64,000 nucleotides of DNA from JAWKWH01 sp965204295 (GCA_965204295.1 OZ241973.1:2480001-2544000); one strand, 5' to 3'; positions 33,204 through 42,782 are shown, counted from the stretch's first letter. Numbers and translations are program-made. Notes: a model not told the origin generated them from the letters alone.

Positions 33204-34376
33204 ATGACAACACTGCCGTCAGAGGTTCTCGACCTGCCCGCTCCGGCGTGGATGGACGACGAACTTCAAATGCTGTCGGACATGAGCCGCAAGTTTTTCG
33301 ATGCCGAAATCGTCCCGGAGTACGAGCGCTTCGAGAAACAGGAGATGATCGACCGGGCGGTTTGGGAGAAATCGGGCGATGCCGGCCTATTGTGTGCGTC
33401 AATGCCTGAGGAATTTGGGGGCGCCGGCGGTACATACGCCCATGAGGCGGTCATTGCGGAGGCTCTTGGCCACACGGGCGGTGATGGATTCGGTATCTGC
33501 CTGCACAATTCCATTGTAGCGCCATACATCCGGCACTACGGCTCAGAGGAGCAAAAGAGGCGCTGGATTCCCAGGATGGCATCCGGCGAGTTGATCGGCG
33601 CGATCGCGATGACCGAGCCCGGCGCCGGATCCGACCTTCAGGGTGTGAAAACAACCGCCGCCAGGGACGGCAATCATTTCGTGATAAATGGCTCGAAGAC
33701 GTTTATTACCAATGGACAGCACGCCAACCTCGTCATTGTCGTGACAAAAACCGATCCGTCGGCGGGCGCCAAGGGGACAACGCTGATGGTGGTGGAAACG
33801 GATGAGGCGGAGGGATTTGAGCGGGGACGAAATCTCGACAAAATCGGATTGAAATCCAACGATACATCGGAATTGTTTTTCAACAACGTGCGAATTTCCG
33901 CCTCTAACATGCTGGGCCATGAAGAAGGTCAGGGATTTGTACAATTGATGAAGCAATTGCCTCAAGAGCGCTTGCTGATCGCCAATCAGGCGATGGCGAT
34001 GATTGAGCGTGCGCTGGCCGTAACCATCGATTACGTCAAGGAGCGCAAGGCTTTCGGCAAGGCCGTCATCGATTTCCAGAATACACGGTTCAAACTGGCT
34101 GAGTTGAAGTCCGAGGCCACCATGCTGAAGGCGTTCATCGACAACTGCGTGGGACAGCACATCAACGGACAATTGACGACAACGACCGCTTCGATGGCCA
34201 AATACCTTTCGGCGGACCTGCAATGCAATGTCGTCGATGAGTGCCTGCAATTGCATGGCGGCTATGGTTACATGAACGAGTATCCGATCGCCCGCATGTT
34301 TCGCGATGCCCGCGTTCAGAGGATTTACGGCGGCACGAACGAAATCATGAAACTGTTGATTGCGCGGAGCTTGTGA
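33204..34376 (+). CDS. Acyl-CoA dehydrogenase (390-residue class)
   Basis: Standard-length flavoenzyme with MTEPGAGSDLQGVKT as flavin/substrate loop, FITNGQHANLVIV, and a C-terminal QLHGGYGYMNEYPIARMFRDARVQRIYGGTNEIMK. The sequence is of the long-chain/FadE-like class. It catalyses the same chemistry as the preceding enzyme, so the pair probably covers different chain lengths or branched substrates. Lies 45 bp behind it; its stop overlaps the region before the GST-like gene. Confidence 0.92.
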   Translation: MTTLPSEVLDLPAPAWMDDELQMLSDMSRKFFDAEIVPEYERFEKQEMIDRAVWEKSGDAGLLCASMPEEFGGAGGTYAHEAVIAEALGHTGGDGFGICLHNSIVAPYIRHYGSEEQKRRWIPRMASGELIGAIAMTEPGAGSDLQGVKTTAARDGNHFVINGSKTFITNGQHANLVIVVTKTDPSAGAKGTTLMVVETDEAEGFERGRNLDKIGLKSNDTSELFFNNVRISASNMLGHEEGQGFVQLMKQLPQERLLIANQAMAMIERALAVTIDYVKERKAFGKAVIDFQNTRFKLAELKSEATMLKAFIDNCVGQHINGQLTTTTASMAKYLSADLQCNVVDECLQLHGGYGYMNEYPIARMFRDARVQRIYGGTNEIMKLLIARSL

Positions 34377-34378
34377 GT

Positions 34379-35014
34379 ATGTCTGAGTTTACGCTTCATT
34401 GTTTTTCGGAGAGCGGCAACGCCTACAAAGCAGCCTTGATGCTCGAACTTTGCAGCGCGGACTGGAAAGCGGAGAGGGTTGCATTCTTCAGCGGCGCGAC
34501 AAGAACAGACGAATACCGGGCAATGAACGTCATGGGCGAAACGCCGGTGCTGGTTCATCATCGTTCGGATCGCGATCTGACGATGACGCAATCCGGTGTC
34601 ATTCTTTTTCACCTCGCCAAAAGGTTCGATCAATTCGGCCCGAAAGACGAAACGGAGGAACGTGAGATTCTGCGCTGGGTTCTGTTCGATAATCACAAGT
34701 TTACCGGGAATCTGGCGGCTGCTCGTTTCATGTACAAGTTCATGGCCCGGCCTGACGATGAAGTGACGAAATTTCTTTTGGCGCGATCGGCAGGTGCGTG
34801 GAAAGTGCTGAATTCACATCTGGAAGGCCGCGAATGGGTCGCCGCCGAACGGCCGACAATTGCCGATATTTCCATGTGCGGATACATGTTCTGGCCGGAT
34901 CACATTGATGCCGACTGGAGCGATTATCCCAACATGATCGCGTGGCTGGAACGCATCAAGGCGCTGCCCGGCTGGAAGATGCCGGAAGAACTGATGCTGT
35001 CCGGAACGGACTGA
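34379..35014 (+). CDS. Glutathione S-transferase family protein
   Basis: 211 residues from ATG 34379, two bases after the dehydrogenase stop. Thioredoxin-like N-terminal domain with the cis-Pro motif GETPVLVHH and TQSGVILFHLAKRF, then the all-helical C-terminal domain (PTIADISMCGYMFWPDHID matches the ND/ADIS capping box). A GST inside a beta-oxidation set is known from other Alphaproteobacteria, but its partner is unknown; it may handle reactive unsaturated acyl intermediates. The upstream extension of the frame overlaps the dehydrogenase and is rejected. Confidence 0.88.
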   Translation: MSEFTLHCFSESGNAYKAALMLELCSADWKAERVAFFSGATRTDEYRAMNVMGETPVLVHHRSDRDLTMTQSGVILFHLAKRFDQFGPKDETEEREILRWVLFDNHKFTGNLAAARFMYKFMARPDDEVTKFLLARSAGAWKVLNSHLEGREWVAAERPTIADISMCGYMFWPDHIDADWSDYPNMIAWLERIKALPGWKMPEELMLSGTD

Positions 35015-35055
35015 AAACGACCCCCGTGTGGGCGGGCAAACCAGGAGATACGAGT

Positions 35056-36264
35056 ATGGTCGACGCCTTTGTCTATGACGCAGTTCGTACACCACGTGGC
35101 CGCGGCAAGAAGGACGGTTCGCTTCACGAGGTGCCCACCGCACGGCTGGGCGCGAAGGTGCTTGAGGCCGTGCGCGACCGCAACGAATTGGACACGGCTA
35201 CCGTTGACGATATTATATTCGGTTGCGTTGATCCCGTGGGCGAAGCAGGCGGGGTCGTGCCGCGAGCATCGGCCTTTGAGGCCGGATATGATTTGAAAGC
35301 ACCGGGAATGCAGGTCTCGCGATTTTGCGCATCCGGTCTTGACGCCATCAATCTGGGCGCGGCGAAAATCGCACACGGCTCGGATGACGTCGTTGTCGCC
35401 GGTGGCGTCGAATCCATGTCACGGGTCGGCATGGGCGCCTCGGGCAGCGCATGGGCTATGGATCCGTCCGTCGGTCTGCCAGGATGGTTCATGCCTCAAG
35501 GCGTTTCGGCGGATCTGATCGCGACAAAACACGGCTTCTCCCGTGATGACGTCGACGCCTATGCCGTGGAAAGTCAGAAACGAGCGAAAAAGGCATGGAA
35601 GAGCGGCCGTTTCAAAAACTCGGTGATTGAAATCAGAGACCAGAACGGCATGACTATTCTGGATCATGACGAATATATGCGTCCAGATTCAGACATGCAG
35701 TCACTCGCTTCGCTCAACCCATCCTTTATCATGATGGGTGAGATGGGCGGCTTCGATGCTGTTGCCGTCCAGCGTTATCCGGAACTCGAAAGCATCAATC
35801 ACGTTCATCATGCAGGCAATTCTTCGGGAATTGTCGATGGAGCGGCGGCGGTTTTGATGGGTTCGAAGAAAGGCGGCAAATCCATGGGATTGACGCCGCG
35901 CGCTAAAATCCGGGCTTTCGCCAATATCGGCTCCGAACCGGCGATCATGCTTACCGGCCCTGTGGACGTAACCGAAAAACTCCTGAAAAGGGCCAGGATG
36001 AAGCTCGAAGACATTGATCTTTTCGAGCTCAATGAGGCCTTCGCGTCGGTTGTGCTGCGTTACATGCAGGCGTATGAAATCCTGCACGACCGCATCAACG
36101 TCAATGGTGGTGCGATTGCGATGGGCCATCCTCTTGGAGCGACTGGCGCCATGATATTCGGTACCGTTCTCGACGAGTTGGAGCGGCGCGACCTCAACAC
36201 TGCTTTGGTCACGCTTTGCATCGGCGCGGGTATGGGCACCGCGACAATTGTTGAGCGCGTTTAA
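35056..36264 (+). CDS. fadA: Acetyl-CoA C-acyltransferase (thiolase)
   Basis: 402 residues. Catalytic Cys in SRFCASGLDAIN, His in MGHPLGATGAM, second Cys in TLCIGAGMG, and the FELNEAFASV block define a type I thiolase. It releases acetyl-CoA from 3-ketoacyl-CoA in the last beta-oxidation step. CCAGGAG precedes ATG 35056. It is followed 83 bp later by the multifunctional FadJ-like enzyme, the expected partner, so the symbol fadA is used by function. Confidence 0.94.
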   Translation: MVDAFVYDAVRTPRGRGKKDGSLHEVPTARLGAKVLEAVRDRNELDTATVDDIIFGCVDPVGEAGGVVPRASAFEAGYDLKAPGMQVSRFCASGLDAINLGAAKIAHGSDDVVVAGGVESMSRVGMGASGSAWAMDPSVGLPGWFMPQGVSADLIATKHGFSRDDVDAYAVESQKRAKKAWKSGRFKNSVIEIRDQNGMTILDHDEYMRPDSDMQSLASLNPSFIMMGEMGGFDAVAVQRYPELESINHVHHAGNSSGIVDGAAAVLMGSKKGGKSMGLTPRAKIRAFANIGSEPAIMLTGPVDVTEKLLKRARMKLEDIDLFELNEAFASVVLRYMQAYEILHDRINVNGGAIAMGHPLGATGAMIFGTVLDELERRDLNTALVTLCIGAGMGTATIVERV

Positions 36265-36347
36265 CAGCACAAAACCGCCTCGTATCGGACCCGTTGTGAG
36301 TTTTGGCATCCGCGGGTGATCGCACAATTTATCATCGGAAGTGAAAA

Positions 36348-38570
36348 ATGAGCACTTACAAAAATTTCAGCGTTGAAACCGACAGCGACGGCGTTGCGTT
36401 TGTCGCCTGGGATTCTCCAGGCAGGTCGATGAATGTCTTCACCGAAGAAGTGATGGATGAGATCGACCGGATAATTGATGCGGTCGCGGCCGATGACTGC
36501 ACAAAGGGCGCGGTGATCACTTCCGGCAAGGACACATTCTCCGGCGGTGCCGATTTGACAATGCTGAGCCGGATGTTTGAGACGGTTGAGAGGGAACGCG
36601 CCAGGGATCCGAAAAAGGCGGTGAAATTGCTGTTTGACGGTGCGGGCCGCATGTCCCGGCTGTGGCGCAAACTGGAGACCTGCGGTAAGCCCTGGGTGTC
36701 CGCGATCAACGGAACATGCATGGGCGGGGCATTCGAATTGTCGCTCTCCTGTCATGCCCGCGTTGCCGCTGACGGCGACAAGGTGAAAATGGGCCTCCCT
36801 GAGGTAAAGGTCGGTATTTTCCCGGGCGCGGGCGGCACCCAGCGTGTGCCGAGAATGACGGATACGCAGGAAGCCCTGCAGATGCTGACGACCGGTCAAG
36901 CCCTGACCGCCAAAAAGGCGAAATCCATGGGCCTGATCAATGAAATCGTTCCCGCCGATCAGCTCATTGAAGCGGCAAAACAGATGATTCGCGACGGTCT
37001 GGATCCCCGGCAACCCTGGGACAAAAAAGATTTCAGGGCGCCTGGCGGCAAAGTCTACTCGCCGGCGGGCGCAAATCTCTGGCCGGCGGCAACCGCTATT
37101 CTGCGCCGCGAGACTTACGGGAACTACCCGGCGGCTATCGCGATCGTGAAATGCATGCACGAAGGTCTGCAATTGCCGATAGATACCGCGCTGCTGGTCG
37201 AACAGCGTTTCTTCACGGAAATTCTACAGACCACCGAAGCGCGAATGATGGTGCGTTCGCTGTTCGTGTCGCTTCAGGAAATTAACAAGGGTGCTCGCCG
37301 ACCAGCGGGCATGGAACCGACAAATTTTAACAAGGTCGGTGTGGTTGGAGCCGGCTTCATGGGCGCGGGTATCGCCCATGTCACAGCCAAAGCCGGAATT
37401 CCGGTTGTGTTGCTTGATCGCGACATGGAATCCGCGGAGAAAGGCAGGGTGCACTCGGACGGTCTTATGGCGGGTCTGATCAAGAAAGGCCGCGCGACCG
37501 AGGCAGAAAAGGAGAAACTGCTGTCTTTGATCACGCCAACCGCCGATTACGGCGATCTCGATGGTTGCGACCTCGTCATCGAGGCGGTTTTCGAGGATTC
37601 CGAAATCAAGAAAGCGGTCACGGAAAGTTCGGAAGCGGCGCTGGCCAGGGACGCTATCTTCGCTTCGAACACATCGACCATTCCAATCACCGGTCTGGCC
37701 AAAAATTCGAAACGGCCCGGCAACTTCATCGGAATCCATTTCTTCTCGCCGGTTGACCGCATGATGCTTGTCGAAATCATCCTCGGAAAGAAAACCGGAG
37801 ACAAGGCGTTGACTGTCGCCATCGACTATGTCCGCGCGATCAAAAAGACGCCTGTTGTCGTCAACGATACCCGCGGGTTCTACGTGAATCGTTGCGTCCT
37901 CCGGTATATGTCGGAGGCTTACAACATGCTCGTTGAAGGCATACCGGCCGCGATGATCGAAAACGCGGCCAAAATGGCGGGAATGCCGGTCGGTCCACTG
38001 GCGCTGAACGACGAGACGGCGATCGACCTGTCGCAGAAGATCATGCGTCAGACAATGAAAGATATGGGCGAAAAATCGGTCGACCAAGCACATATGGCTC
38101 TGGTCGACACCATGGTCGACCAACACGGTCGACTGGGGCGCAAGAACGGGAAGGGTTTCTACGATTATCCGGCCAGGCCCGCCAGGAAACATTTGTGGCG
38201 GGGTCTTTCGAATCTGTATCCCCGGCGGAATCCCGAAACAATCGATGTCGAGATTCTCAAACAGAGATTTCTCTCCACGATCGCTCTGGAAGCGGCCCGG
38301 GTAATGGAGGAAGGTATCGTCACCGATCCGCGTGAGGCCGATGTGGGTTCTATCCTCGCATTCGGTTTCGCGCCCTACACCGGTGGAGCGCTTTCCTATA
38401 TCGATGGCATGGGAGCGCAGACCTTCGTGGAGATGACAAAACGGTTGCAGAGAAAGTACGGCAAGCAGTTCAAGCCGCCGCGTCTACTGTTGGACATGGC
38501 CGCCAATGGTGAAACATTCTATCGGCGCTTTGATCCCTATCGAACGGATGGGGGCCAGCAGGCCGCTTAG
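36348..38570 (+). CDS. fadJ: Fused enoyl-CoA hydratase / 3-hydroxyacyl-CoA dehydrogenase
   Basis: 740 residues. The N-terminal crotonase part (1-200) shows TFSGGADL and NGTCMGGAFELSLSCH with the oxyanion hole and GLPEVKVGIFPGAGGTQR with the catalytic Glu. The NAD-binding dehydrogenase begins near 328 (VGVVGAGFMGAGIA) and has IFASNTSTIPIT, GIHFFSPVDRMMLVEI with the catalytic His, and two C-terminal helical domains. It performs hydration and oxidation in one chain. The FadJ/FadB choice is made on length and the lack of an obvious FadB-type N-terminus. An intrinsic terminator follows. Confidence 0.93.
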   Translation: MSTYKNFSVETDSDGVAFVAWDSPGRSMNVFTEEVMDEIDRIIDAVAADDCTKGAVITSGKDTFSGGADLTMLSRMFETVERERARDPKKAVKLLFDGAGRMSRLWRKLETCGKPWVSAINGTCMGGAFELSLSCHARVAADGDKVKMGLPEVKVGIFPGAGGTQRVPRMTDTQEALQMLTTGQALTAKKAKSMGLINEIVPADQLIEAAKQMIRDGLDPRQPWDKKDFRAPGGKVYSPAGANLWPAATAILRRETYGNYPAAIAIVKCMHEGLQLPIDTALLVEQRFFTEILQTTEARMMVRSLFVSLQEINKGARRPAGMEPTNFNKVGVVGAGFMGAGIAHVTAKAGIPVVLLDRDMESAEKGRVHSDGLMAGLIKKGRATEAEKEKLLSLITPTADYGDLDGCDLVIEAVFEDSEIKKAVTESSEAALARDAIFASNTSTIPITGLAKNSKRPGNFIGIHFFSPVDRMMLVEIILGKKTGDKALTVAIDYVRAIKKTPVVVNDTRGFYVNRCVLRYMSEAYNMLVEGIPAAMIENAAKMAGMPVGPLALNDETAIDLSQKIMRQTMKDMGEKSVDQAHMALVDTMVDQHGRLGRKNGKGFYDYPARPARKHLWRGLSNLYPRRNPETIDVEILKQRFLSTIALEAARVMEEGIVTDPREADVGSILAFGFAPYTGGALSYIDGMGAQTFVEMTKRLQRKYGKQFKPPRLLLDMAANGETFYRRFDPYRTDGGQQAA

Positions 38571-38596
38571 CTCCAACGGATTTAAGTCGGCGAAAG

Positions 38597-38621
38597 CCCC
38601 GATGTTGCCGGGGGTTTTTTT
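38597..38621 (+). terminator. Rho-independent terminator after fadJ
   Basis: Stem CCCCG/CGGGG (38597-38601, 38609-38613), seven-base loop, then a T7 run (38615-38621). It separates the four catabolic genes from the thioesterase-like gene. Confidence 0.75.
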
Positions 38622-38675
38622 CCATTGTGTGCTTCGTTTTGGAAGCCGGCAATTCGATTGATCGGAGTGCGGCGA

Positions 38676-39221
38676 ATGTATGTTTGGGGACGATTGCTGC
38701 GCGTTGCGCTGACCGGTCGCCGGCGTGGGCCGTTCAGGGAAGGCGATGAAAGCAGTTTGTGGTTTCGATGCCTGCCAACGGACATTGATCCCAATCTTCA
38801 CCTGAACAACGCGCGTTACATGATGCTGGCCGATATGGGCCGTCTTGATATCTTTTTCCGATCGGGGTTCATGCCGGTTGCCAGAAAGAACGGCTGGGGT
38901 CCGATGATGGGCGGTGTGCACGCCGTTTATGTACGAGAAATCAAGCTCTGGAGCCGTTTCAAGGTTGTTTCGACAATGGATACATGGAATGGTACCCAGA
39001 TCATCGGCCGACATCGATTCATACTTGAGGATGATCGGACCGCCGCCACGCTGCTGACGACAGCCGGGGTCTACGACTTCCGCAATCGAAAGTTCCTGCA
39101 AATTGACGATGTGGTTTCGGCCTTGGAATACAAGGTCCGGCCGCGACCTCTCAACGAAGCCGAAGAGGCGTTTATGAATGCTCACAAAAATCTAATGCTG
39201 GATTCAAAACGGGCCGATTAG
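38676..39221 (+). CDS. Hotdog-fold acyl-CoA thioesterase-like protein
   Basis: 181 residues from ATG 38676, which has GGAG upstream (the frame opens at 38625). The DIDPNLHLNNARYMMLADMGRLD stretch is the catalytic Asp and Asn region of 4-hydroxybenzoyl-CoA/THEM6-type hotdog enzymes, and the long helix then strand order fits. It may hydrolyse acyl-CoA and relieve CoA trapping. Transcribed separately from the beta-oxidation operon, as a terminator lies in between. Confidence 0.8.
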   Translation: MYVWGRLLRVALTGRRRGPFREGDESSLWFRCLPTDIDPNLHLNNARYMMLADMGRLDIFFRSGFMPVARKNGWGPMMGGVHAVYVREIKLWSRFKVVSTMDTWNGTQIIGRHRFILEDDRTAATLLTTAGVYDFRNRKFLQIDDVVSALEYKVRPRPLNEAEEAFMNAHKNLMLDSKRAD

Positions 39222-39305
39222 GAATCCAAAATCGGTCGCAATCGTGAGTATGACATACCGCGTCTGATGCCTTAACTCATTCCAAATCCATACCGAGGAA
39301 TGCCA

Positions 39306-39923
39306 ATGTCCGTATCGTTAGACTATTATTTCACGTCGATATCTCCTTTCACCTATCTCGGTCACAAGGCATTCATCAAAACCGCGTCGAAGCATGGTGC
39401 GACGATCAACTACAGGCCGGTGGATCTGATGGGCTTGTGGGAAGTGTCGGGAGCGGTGCCGCCAGACCAACGCCCTGCGGTTCGCCAGCGTTATCGCGCG
39501 GTGGAACTGCAGCGTATCGCCGAACGCCGCAGCCTGAGAATCAATATAAAGCCGGAGCATTTCCCGGTTGATCCCAGCCTGGCGGATCATTGTGTAATCG
39601 CCATTGTCTCCTCCAACGGCAATCCGGATTTGTTCATGCGAGGTATTTTTGCCGCCGTCTGGGTGGATGACAAAAACATCTCCGACACCGCTGTCATCAG
39701 CCGGTGCCTTCAAGCCGCCGGGCATAATGTCGAGTCCGTGGTCGATATGGCCATGACCGATGAGAGCGCGACCGTTCGAGAACAAAACACCCGCGATGCA
39801 ATCGGCGTCGATGCCGTCGGCGTACCGACATATGTATTGAACGGTGAAGCCTTCTGGGGGCAGGACCGCATCAAGTATCTAGAAAGCGCGCTCGCATCGG
39901 GTCGGGGCGCCTATACCGCATAA
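39306..39923 (+). CDS. DsbA-fold 2-hydroxychromene-2-carboxylate isomerase family protein
   Basis: About 205 residues with a thioredoxin-fold start (YYFTSISPFTYLGH) in which the usual CxxC is replaced by SPFTY, as in the glutathione-dependent HCCA isomerases (SPYAYL). The late VGVPTYVLNGEAFWGQDRIKYLESAL block is shared with DsbA. In naphthalene-degrading bacteria the family isomerises 2-hydroxychromene-2-carboxylate, but many members are of unknown use. GAGGA lies seven bases before ATG 39306. A 21-bp perfect hairpin covers its stop. Confidence 0.83.
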   Translation: MSVSLDYYFTSISPFTYLGHKAFIKTASKHGATINYRPVDLMGLWEVSGAVPPDQRPAVRQRYRAVELQRIAERRSLRINIKPEHFPVDPSLADHCVIAIVSSNGNPDLFMRGIFAAVWVDDKNISDTAVISRCLQAAGHNVESVVDMAMTDESATVREQNTRDAIGVDAVGVPTYVLNGEAFWGQDRIKYLESALASGRGAYTA

Positions 39924-39931
39924 CGGTATAG
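39911..39931. repeat. Perfect inverted repeat over the stop codon of the DsbA-fold gene
   Basis: CTATACCG-CATAA-CGGTATAG: an 8-bp perfect stem with a five-base loop. No T run follows in either direction, so it is a weak candidate for a terminator and a better one for a processing hairpin or operator. Confidence 0.6.
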
Positions 39932-40002
39932 CCGGGGCAGGATCGTTGCGGATCGAAGAAACTCAAGGGGGTAGACTCAACAAGTTCGCATAAATAGTAT
40001 CG

Positions 40003-40020
40003 GCAGGACTTTTTTCCTGC
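40003..40020. promoter_or_regulatory. Inverted repeat just upstream of the S24 regulator gene
   Basis: GCAGGA-CTTTTT-TCCTGC ends 15 bp before ATG 40036. Its place at the expected promoter makes it a candidate autoregulatory operator; the hairpin could also act at RNA level. Confidence 0.35.
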
Positions 40021-40035
40021 TTTGCCGCCATACCG

Positions 40036-40692
40036 ATGAACGATATGTCTCACGAGAAGATTTGGGCCGCTATTGATGCGCTTGCATCCAGAAACTCACT
40101 GTCGGCTTCAGGCCTTGCAAAGCGGGCGGGGTTGGATTCGACGACCTTCAACAAATCAAAACGCCAATCCGCGCAAGGACGCCCGCGTTGGCCATCCATG
40201 GAATCGATCTTCAAGATTATTGAAGCGACAAATTGCAGGCTTTCCGAATTCGCCGATCTGGTGGAAGAAGACGCTCGAAGGGCCGGTGATCCGCCGCCAA
40301 TGAACAGACCAACGGTTCCGCTGGTCGGGTTTGCCCAGGCCGGAGCGGGCGGATTTTTTGATGATGCCGGCTTTCCGGCCGGTCAGGGCTGGGATCTGGT
40401 GGAGATACCCTCCACCGCGAATGAAGGGACGTACGCCTTGTCCGTTCAAGGCGATTCCATGATGCCGCTGTACCGGGACGGAGATGTCCTGATCGTCGAC
40501 CCGGAGGCTTCCGCACACAGGGGCGATCGTGTCGTAGTGAAAACAAGCGGTGGTGAAATAATGGCGAAGATTTTGCAGCGCCGCAACTCCGGACAAATAG
40601 AGCTTTCCTCGCTCAATCCGCATCATTCAACCCGCATATTCGCCACACATGAGGTGGAATGGCTGGCGCGAATTGTGTGGGCCAGCCAATAG
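40036..40692 (+). CDS. LexA-like S24 family transcriptional regulator
   Basis: 218 residues. An N-terminal HTH (about 8-75, SASGLAKRAGLDSTTFNKSKR) of the XRE kind common in rhizobial homologues, then an S24 peptidase-like domain with QAGAGG (candidate cleavage site A102-G103), Ser141 in GDSMM and Lys178 in EIMAKIL. Spacing agrees with a working self-cleaving repressor like LexA or phage CI. Not surrounded by phage genes, so a chromosomal stress regulator is more likely than a prophage relic. ATG 40045 is an alternative start. Confidence 0.85.
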   Translation: MNDMSHEKIWAAIDALASRNSLSASGLAKRAGLDSTTFNKSKRQSAQGRPRWPSMESIFKIIEATNCRLSEFADLVEEDARRAGDPPPMNRPTVPLVGFAQAGAGGFFDDAGFPAGQGWDLVEIPSTANEGTYALSVQGDSMMPLYRDGDVLIVDPEASAHRGDRVVVKTSGGEIMAKILQRRNSGQIELSSLNPHHSTRIFATHEVEWLARIVWASQ

Positions 40693-40968
40693 CCGTTTAC
40701 GATTATGCAGCAAACGAATGAAAAAATCAACCGGATTGCCGGGTTCGAACCAACGGCGCCGGAAACGGTTTGCCATTCAAAAGACGGCCGGAATATGACC
40801 TTGGCCAGGGCCGGCCACCCGGAACCGATCAAAGCACCATGCCGGCCTGGAGGCGAGGATGTGGGGGCATGGTCGGTCGCAAACGGATTGCCACTGCGCC
40901 GCTTGGCGGCCGGGTACGCGGAGTTCCAACCAGATGCCCGTGACAGGTCCAAGTCGGAATATCCGCTT
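40693..40968. other. Convergent region between S24 regulator and lysK
   Basis: 276 bp without a supported gene. A GGTTCGAACC palindrome at about 40742-40751 resembles a tRNA T-arm, but acceptor and anticodon stems cannot be completed on either strand. Confidence 0.4.
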
Positions 40969-42627
40969 TTACCGATTGAGCGACCCGTCAAGCGCTCTTC
41001 CGATCAGCGCTCTCGTTTCCGCCGGGCCGTAAAGCGCCACGAATGACCCGAAACGAGGGCCGCGCTCCTGTCCGAGCAACACCCGATAGAGCATCTGAAA
41101 AAACGCGACCGAGACCCCGTAGCCTCCATCCGGATTTTTGCGTTTTTGATCCTGATAGCGTTCGATTTCGCGTGCGACATCAAGCAGTGAATTTTGTATC
41201 CGGGCTCCATCCGCATTGGCTGGCAGGTTTTCAAGAGCGTCCGCAATATCCCGCAGCGCTTCCCTTTCGACGTCATCCGGCTCTCTGTATATCTTGTTCG
41301 GGCGAACAAAATCCTCGAAATACCGAACCGCATAGCCGGCCAGTTCGTCGAGCTTTGGATGCGTCTCCGGCGTCACACCCGGTGCATAACGGGAAATGAA
41401 ACCCCAGAGCACATCGCGGTTTTCAGCATTCGATGCACTCACCAGATTGAGCAGCAGATTGAAAGAAATCGGCATGTCAATGGCGGGAGGTTCGCCGGAA
41501 TGAATGTGCCAAACCGGATTCGCCAGTTGCTGGTCGGTCTCCTGTTTCAGAAATGCGCCCAAGAGCTGAAAATACTCATCCACAGCTCGCGGAATAACGT
41601 CGAAGTAAAGTCGTTTGGCCGTTTTGGGCTTTTTGTACATGTAAAGTGAAAGGCTTTCGGTCGGGGCGTAGCAAAGCCATTCGTCAATAGTCAGCCCATT
41701 ACCTTTCGATTTCGAAATCTTTTCGCCATTCTCGTCAAGAAAGAGCTCGTAGTTGAAACCTTCAGGTGGTGTTCCTCCGAGAATTCTGCAAATTTTTCCT
41801 GATGTGCGTACGTTGTCTATGTGGTCCTTCCCCGACATTTCGTAGTCGATTCCGAGTACGGCCCAACGCAGCGCCCAATCCGGCTTCCATTGCGCCTTGC
41901 ATCCGCCTCTTGTCACGGTCGTTTCAAACGATCTTCCGTCATCCGGATCGCGCCAGACCACCGTGCCCCTTGCCGGATAAATCTCATCAATCGGCACTTG
42001 CATCACCACCCCGGTCTCCGGATGGATCGGCAAAATGGGGGCGTAGGTTTTACGGCGTTCTTCCCGAAGTGTCGGAAGCATTACGGACATGACGTCATCC
42101 CAGCATTCCAGCATGCGAATCAGTCCTTCGTCTAAACGTCCAGATGTATAGTAGTCGAGCGCGGAAGCAAATTCGTACTCGAAACCGAATGCGTCCAGGA
42201 AGCGCCGCAGCATTGCATTGTTGTGATGACCAAAACTCTCATATTCCCCAAAGGGATCCGGAACACGAGTGAGCGGCTTACCCAAATGCCGCGCGAGAAT
42301 ATGCCGGTTTGGCAGGTTGCCGGGAATTTTTCGTATCCCGTCGATATCATCTGAAAAGCAAAGCAGCACCGTTCTGACTTGCCCGGCCGTTAAAACGTGA
42401 AATGCATGACGCACCATTGCAGTTCGGGCCACTTCGCCAAATGTGCCAATGTGCGGAAGCCCGGAAGGTCCGTAACCCGTTTCAAACACTACATTTTCCG
42501 GAAAGCCGGTCTCCTCGTAGCGTTTGACTATCTTCGTCGCCTCTTCGAACGGCCAGGCTCGACAGCGGCAGGCGGCGGCAACGAGTTCGGGCAAAAAACC
42601 GTTATTGGCAAGACCCGACAATTTCAT
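40969..42627 (-). CDS. lysK: Lysyl-tRNA synthetase, class I
   Basis: 552 residues of the class I (archaeal-type) LysRS, with the Rossmann motif HIGTF (LPHIGTFGEV, the HIGH equivalent) and KISKSKGNG (KMSKS). LFLDENGEKISKSKGNGLTIDEWL is characteristic. Alphaproteobacteria are a known bacterial group with this enzyme rather than class II LysS. ATG 42627 (MKLSGL) has AGGA upstream; an in-frame GTG at 42633 is less likely. No class II lysS is seen in the window. It is divergent from the terB-like gene across 155 bp. Confidence 0.95.
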   Translation of the reverse strand: MKLSGLANNGFLPELVAAACRCRAWPFEEATKIVKRYEETGFPENVVFETGYGPSGLPHIGTFGEVARTAMVRHAFHVLTAGQVRTVLLCFSDDIDGIRKIPGNLPNRHILARHLGKPLTRVPDPFGEYESFGHHNNAMLRRFLDAFGFEYEFASALDYYTSGRLDEGLIRMLECWDDVMSVMLPTLREERRKTYAPILPIHPETGVVMQVPIDEIYPARGTVVWRDPDDGRSFETTVTRGGCKAQWKPDWALRWAVLGIDYEMSGKDHIDNVRTSGKICRILGGTPPEGFNYELFLDENGEKISKSKGNGLTIDEWLCYAPTESLSLYMYKKPKTAKRLYFDVIPRAVDEYFQLLGAFLKQETDQQLANPVWHIHSGEPPAIDMPISFNLLLNLVSASNAENRDVLWGFISRYAPGVTPETHPKLDELAGYAVRYFEDFVRPNKIYREPDDVEREALRDIADALENLPANADGARIQNSLLDVAREIERYQDQKRKNPDGGYGVSVAFFQMLYRVLLGQERGPRFGSFVALYGPAETRALIGRALDGSLNR

Positions 42628-42782
42628 GCTCACGATTCCTGAAAAACGAGATGGCCAATCCGGCGATTGGCGGGAAACTATGCGCCCTCGTATGTGACGT
42701 CAACAATTGCGGAAATTGGGCTTGTGATACAGATCGCGTGCCAATAGGTTCCAGTCGAAATCAGTTTGAATGAGGCAGTCAC

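Noticed and set aside
40735..40990. Possible tRNA on the minus strand: GGTTCGAACC near 40742 and a CTCAATCGGTAAAAGC D-arm-like string near 40970
   Set aside because: The D-arm-like string is the coding end of lysK (SLNR-stop). The two parts are too far apart, the T-like hairpin pairs as a plain palindrome, and no anticodon or acceptor stem can be drawn.
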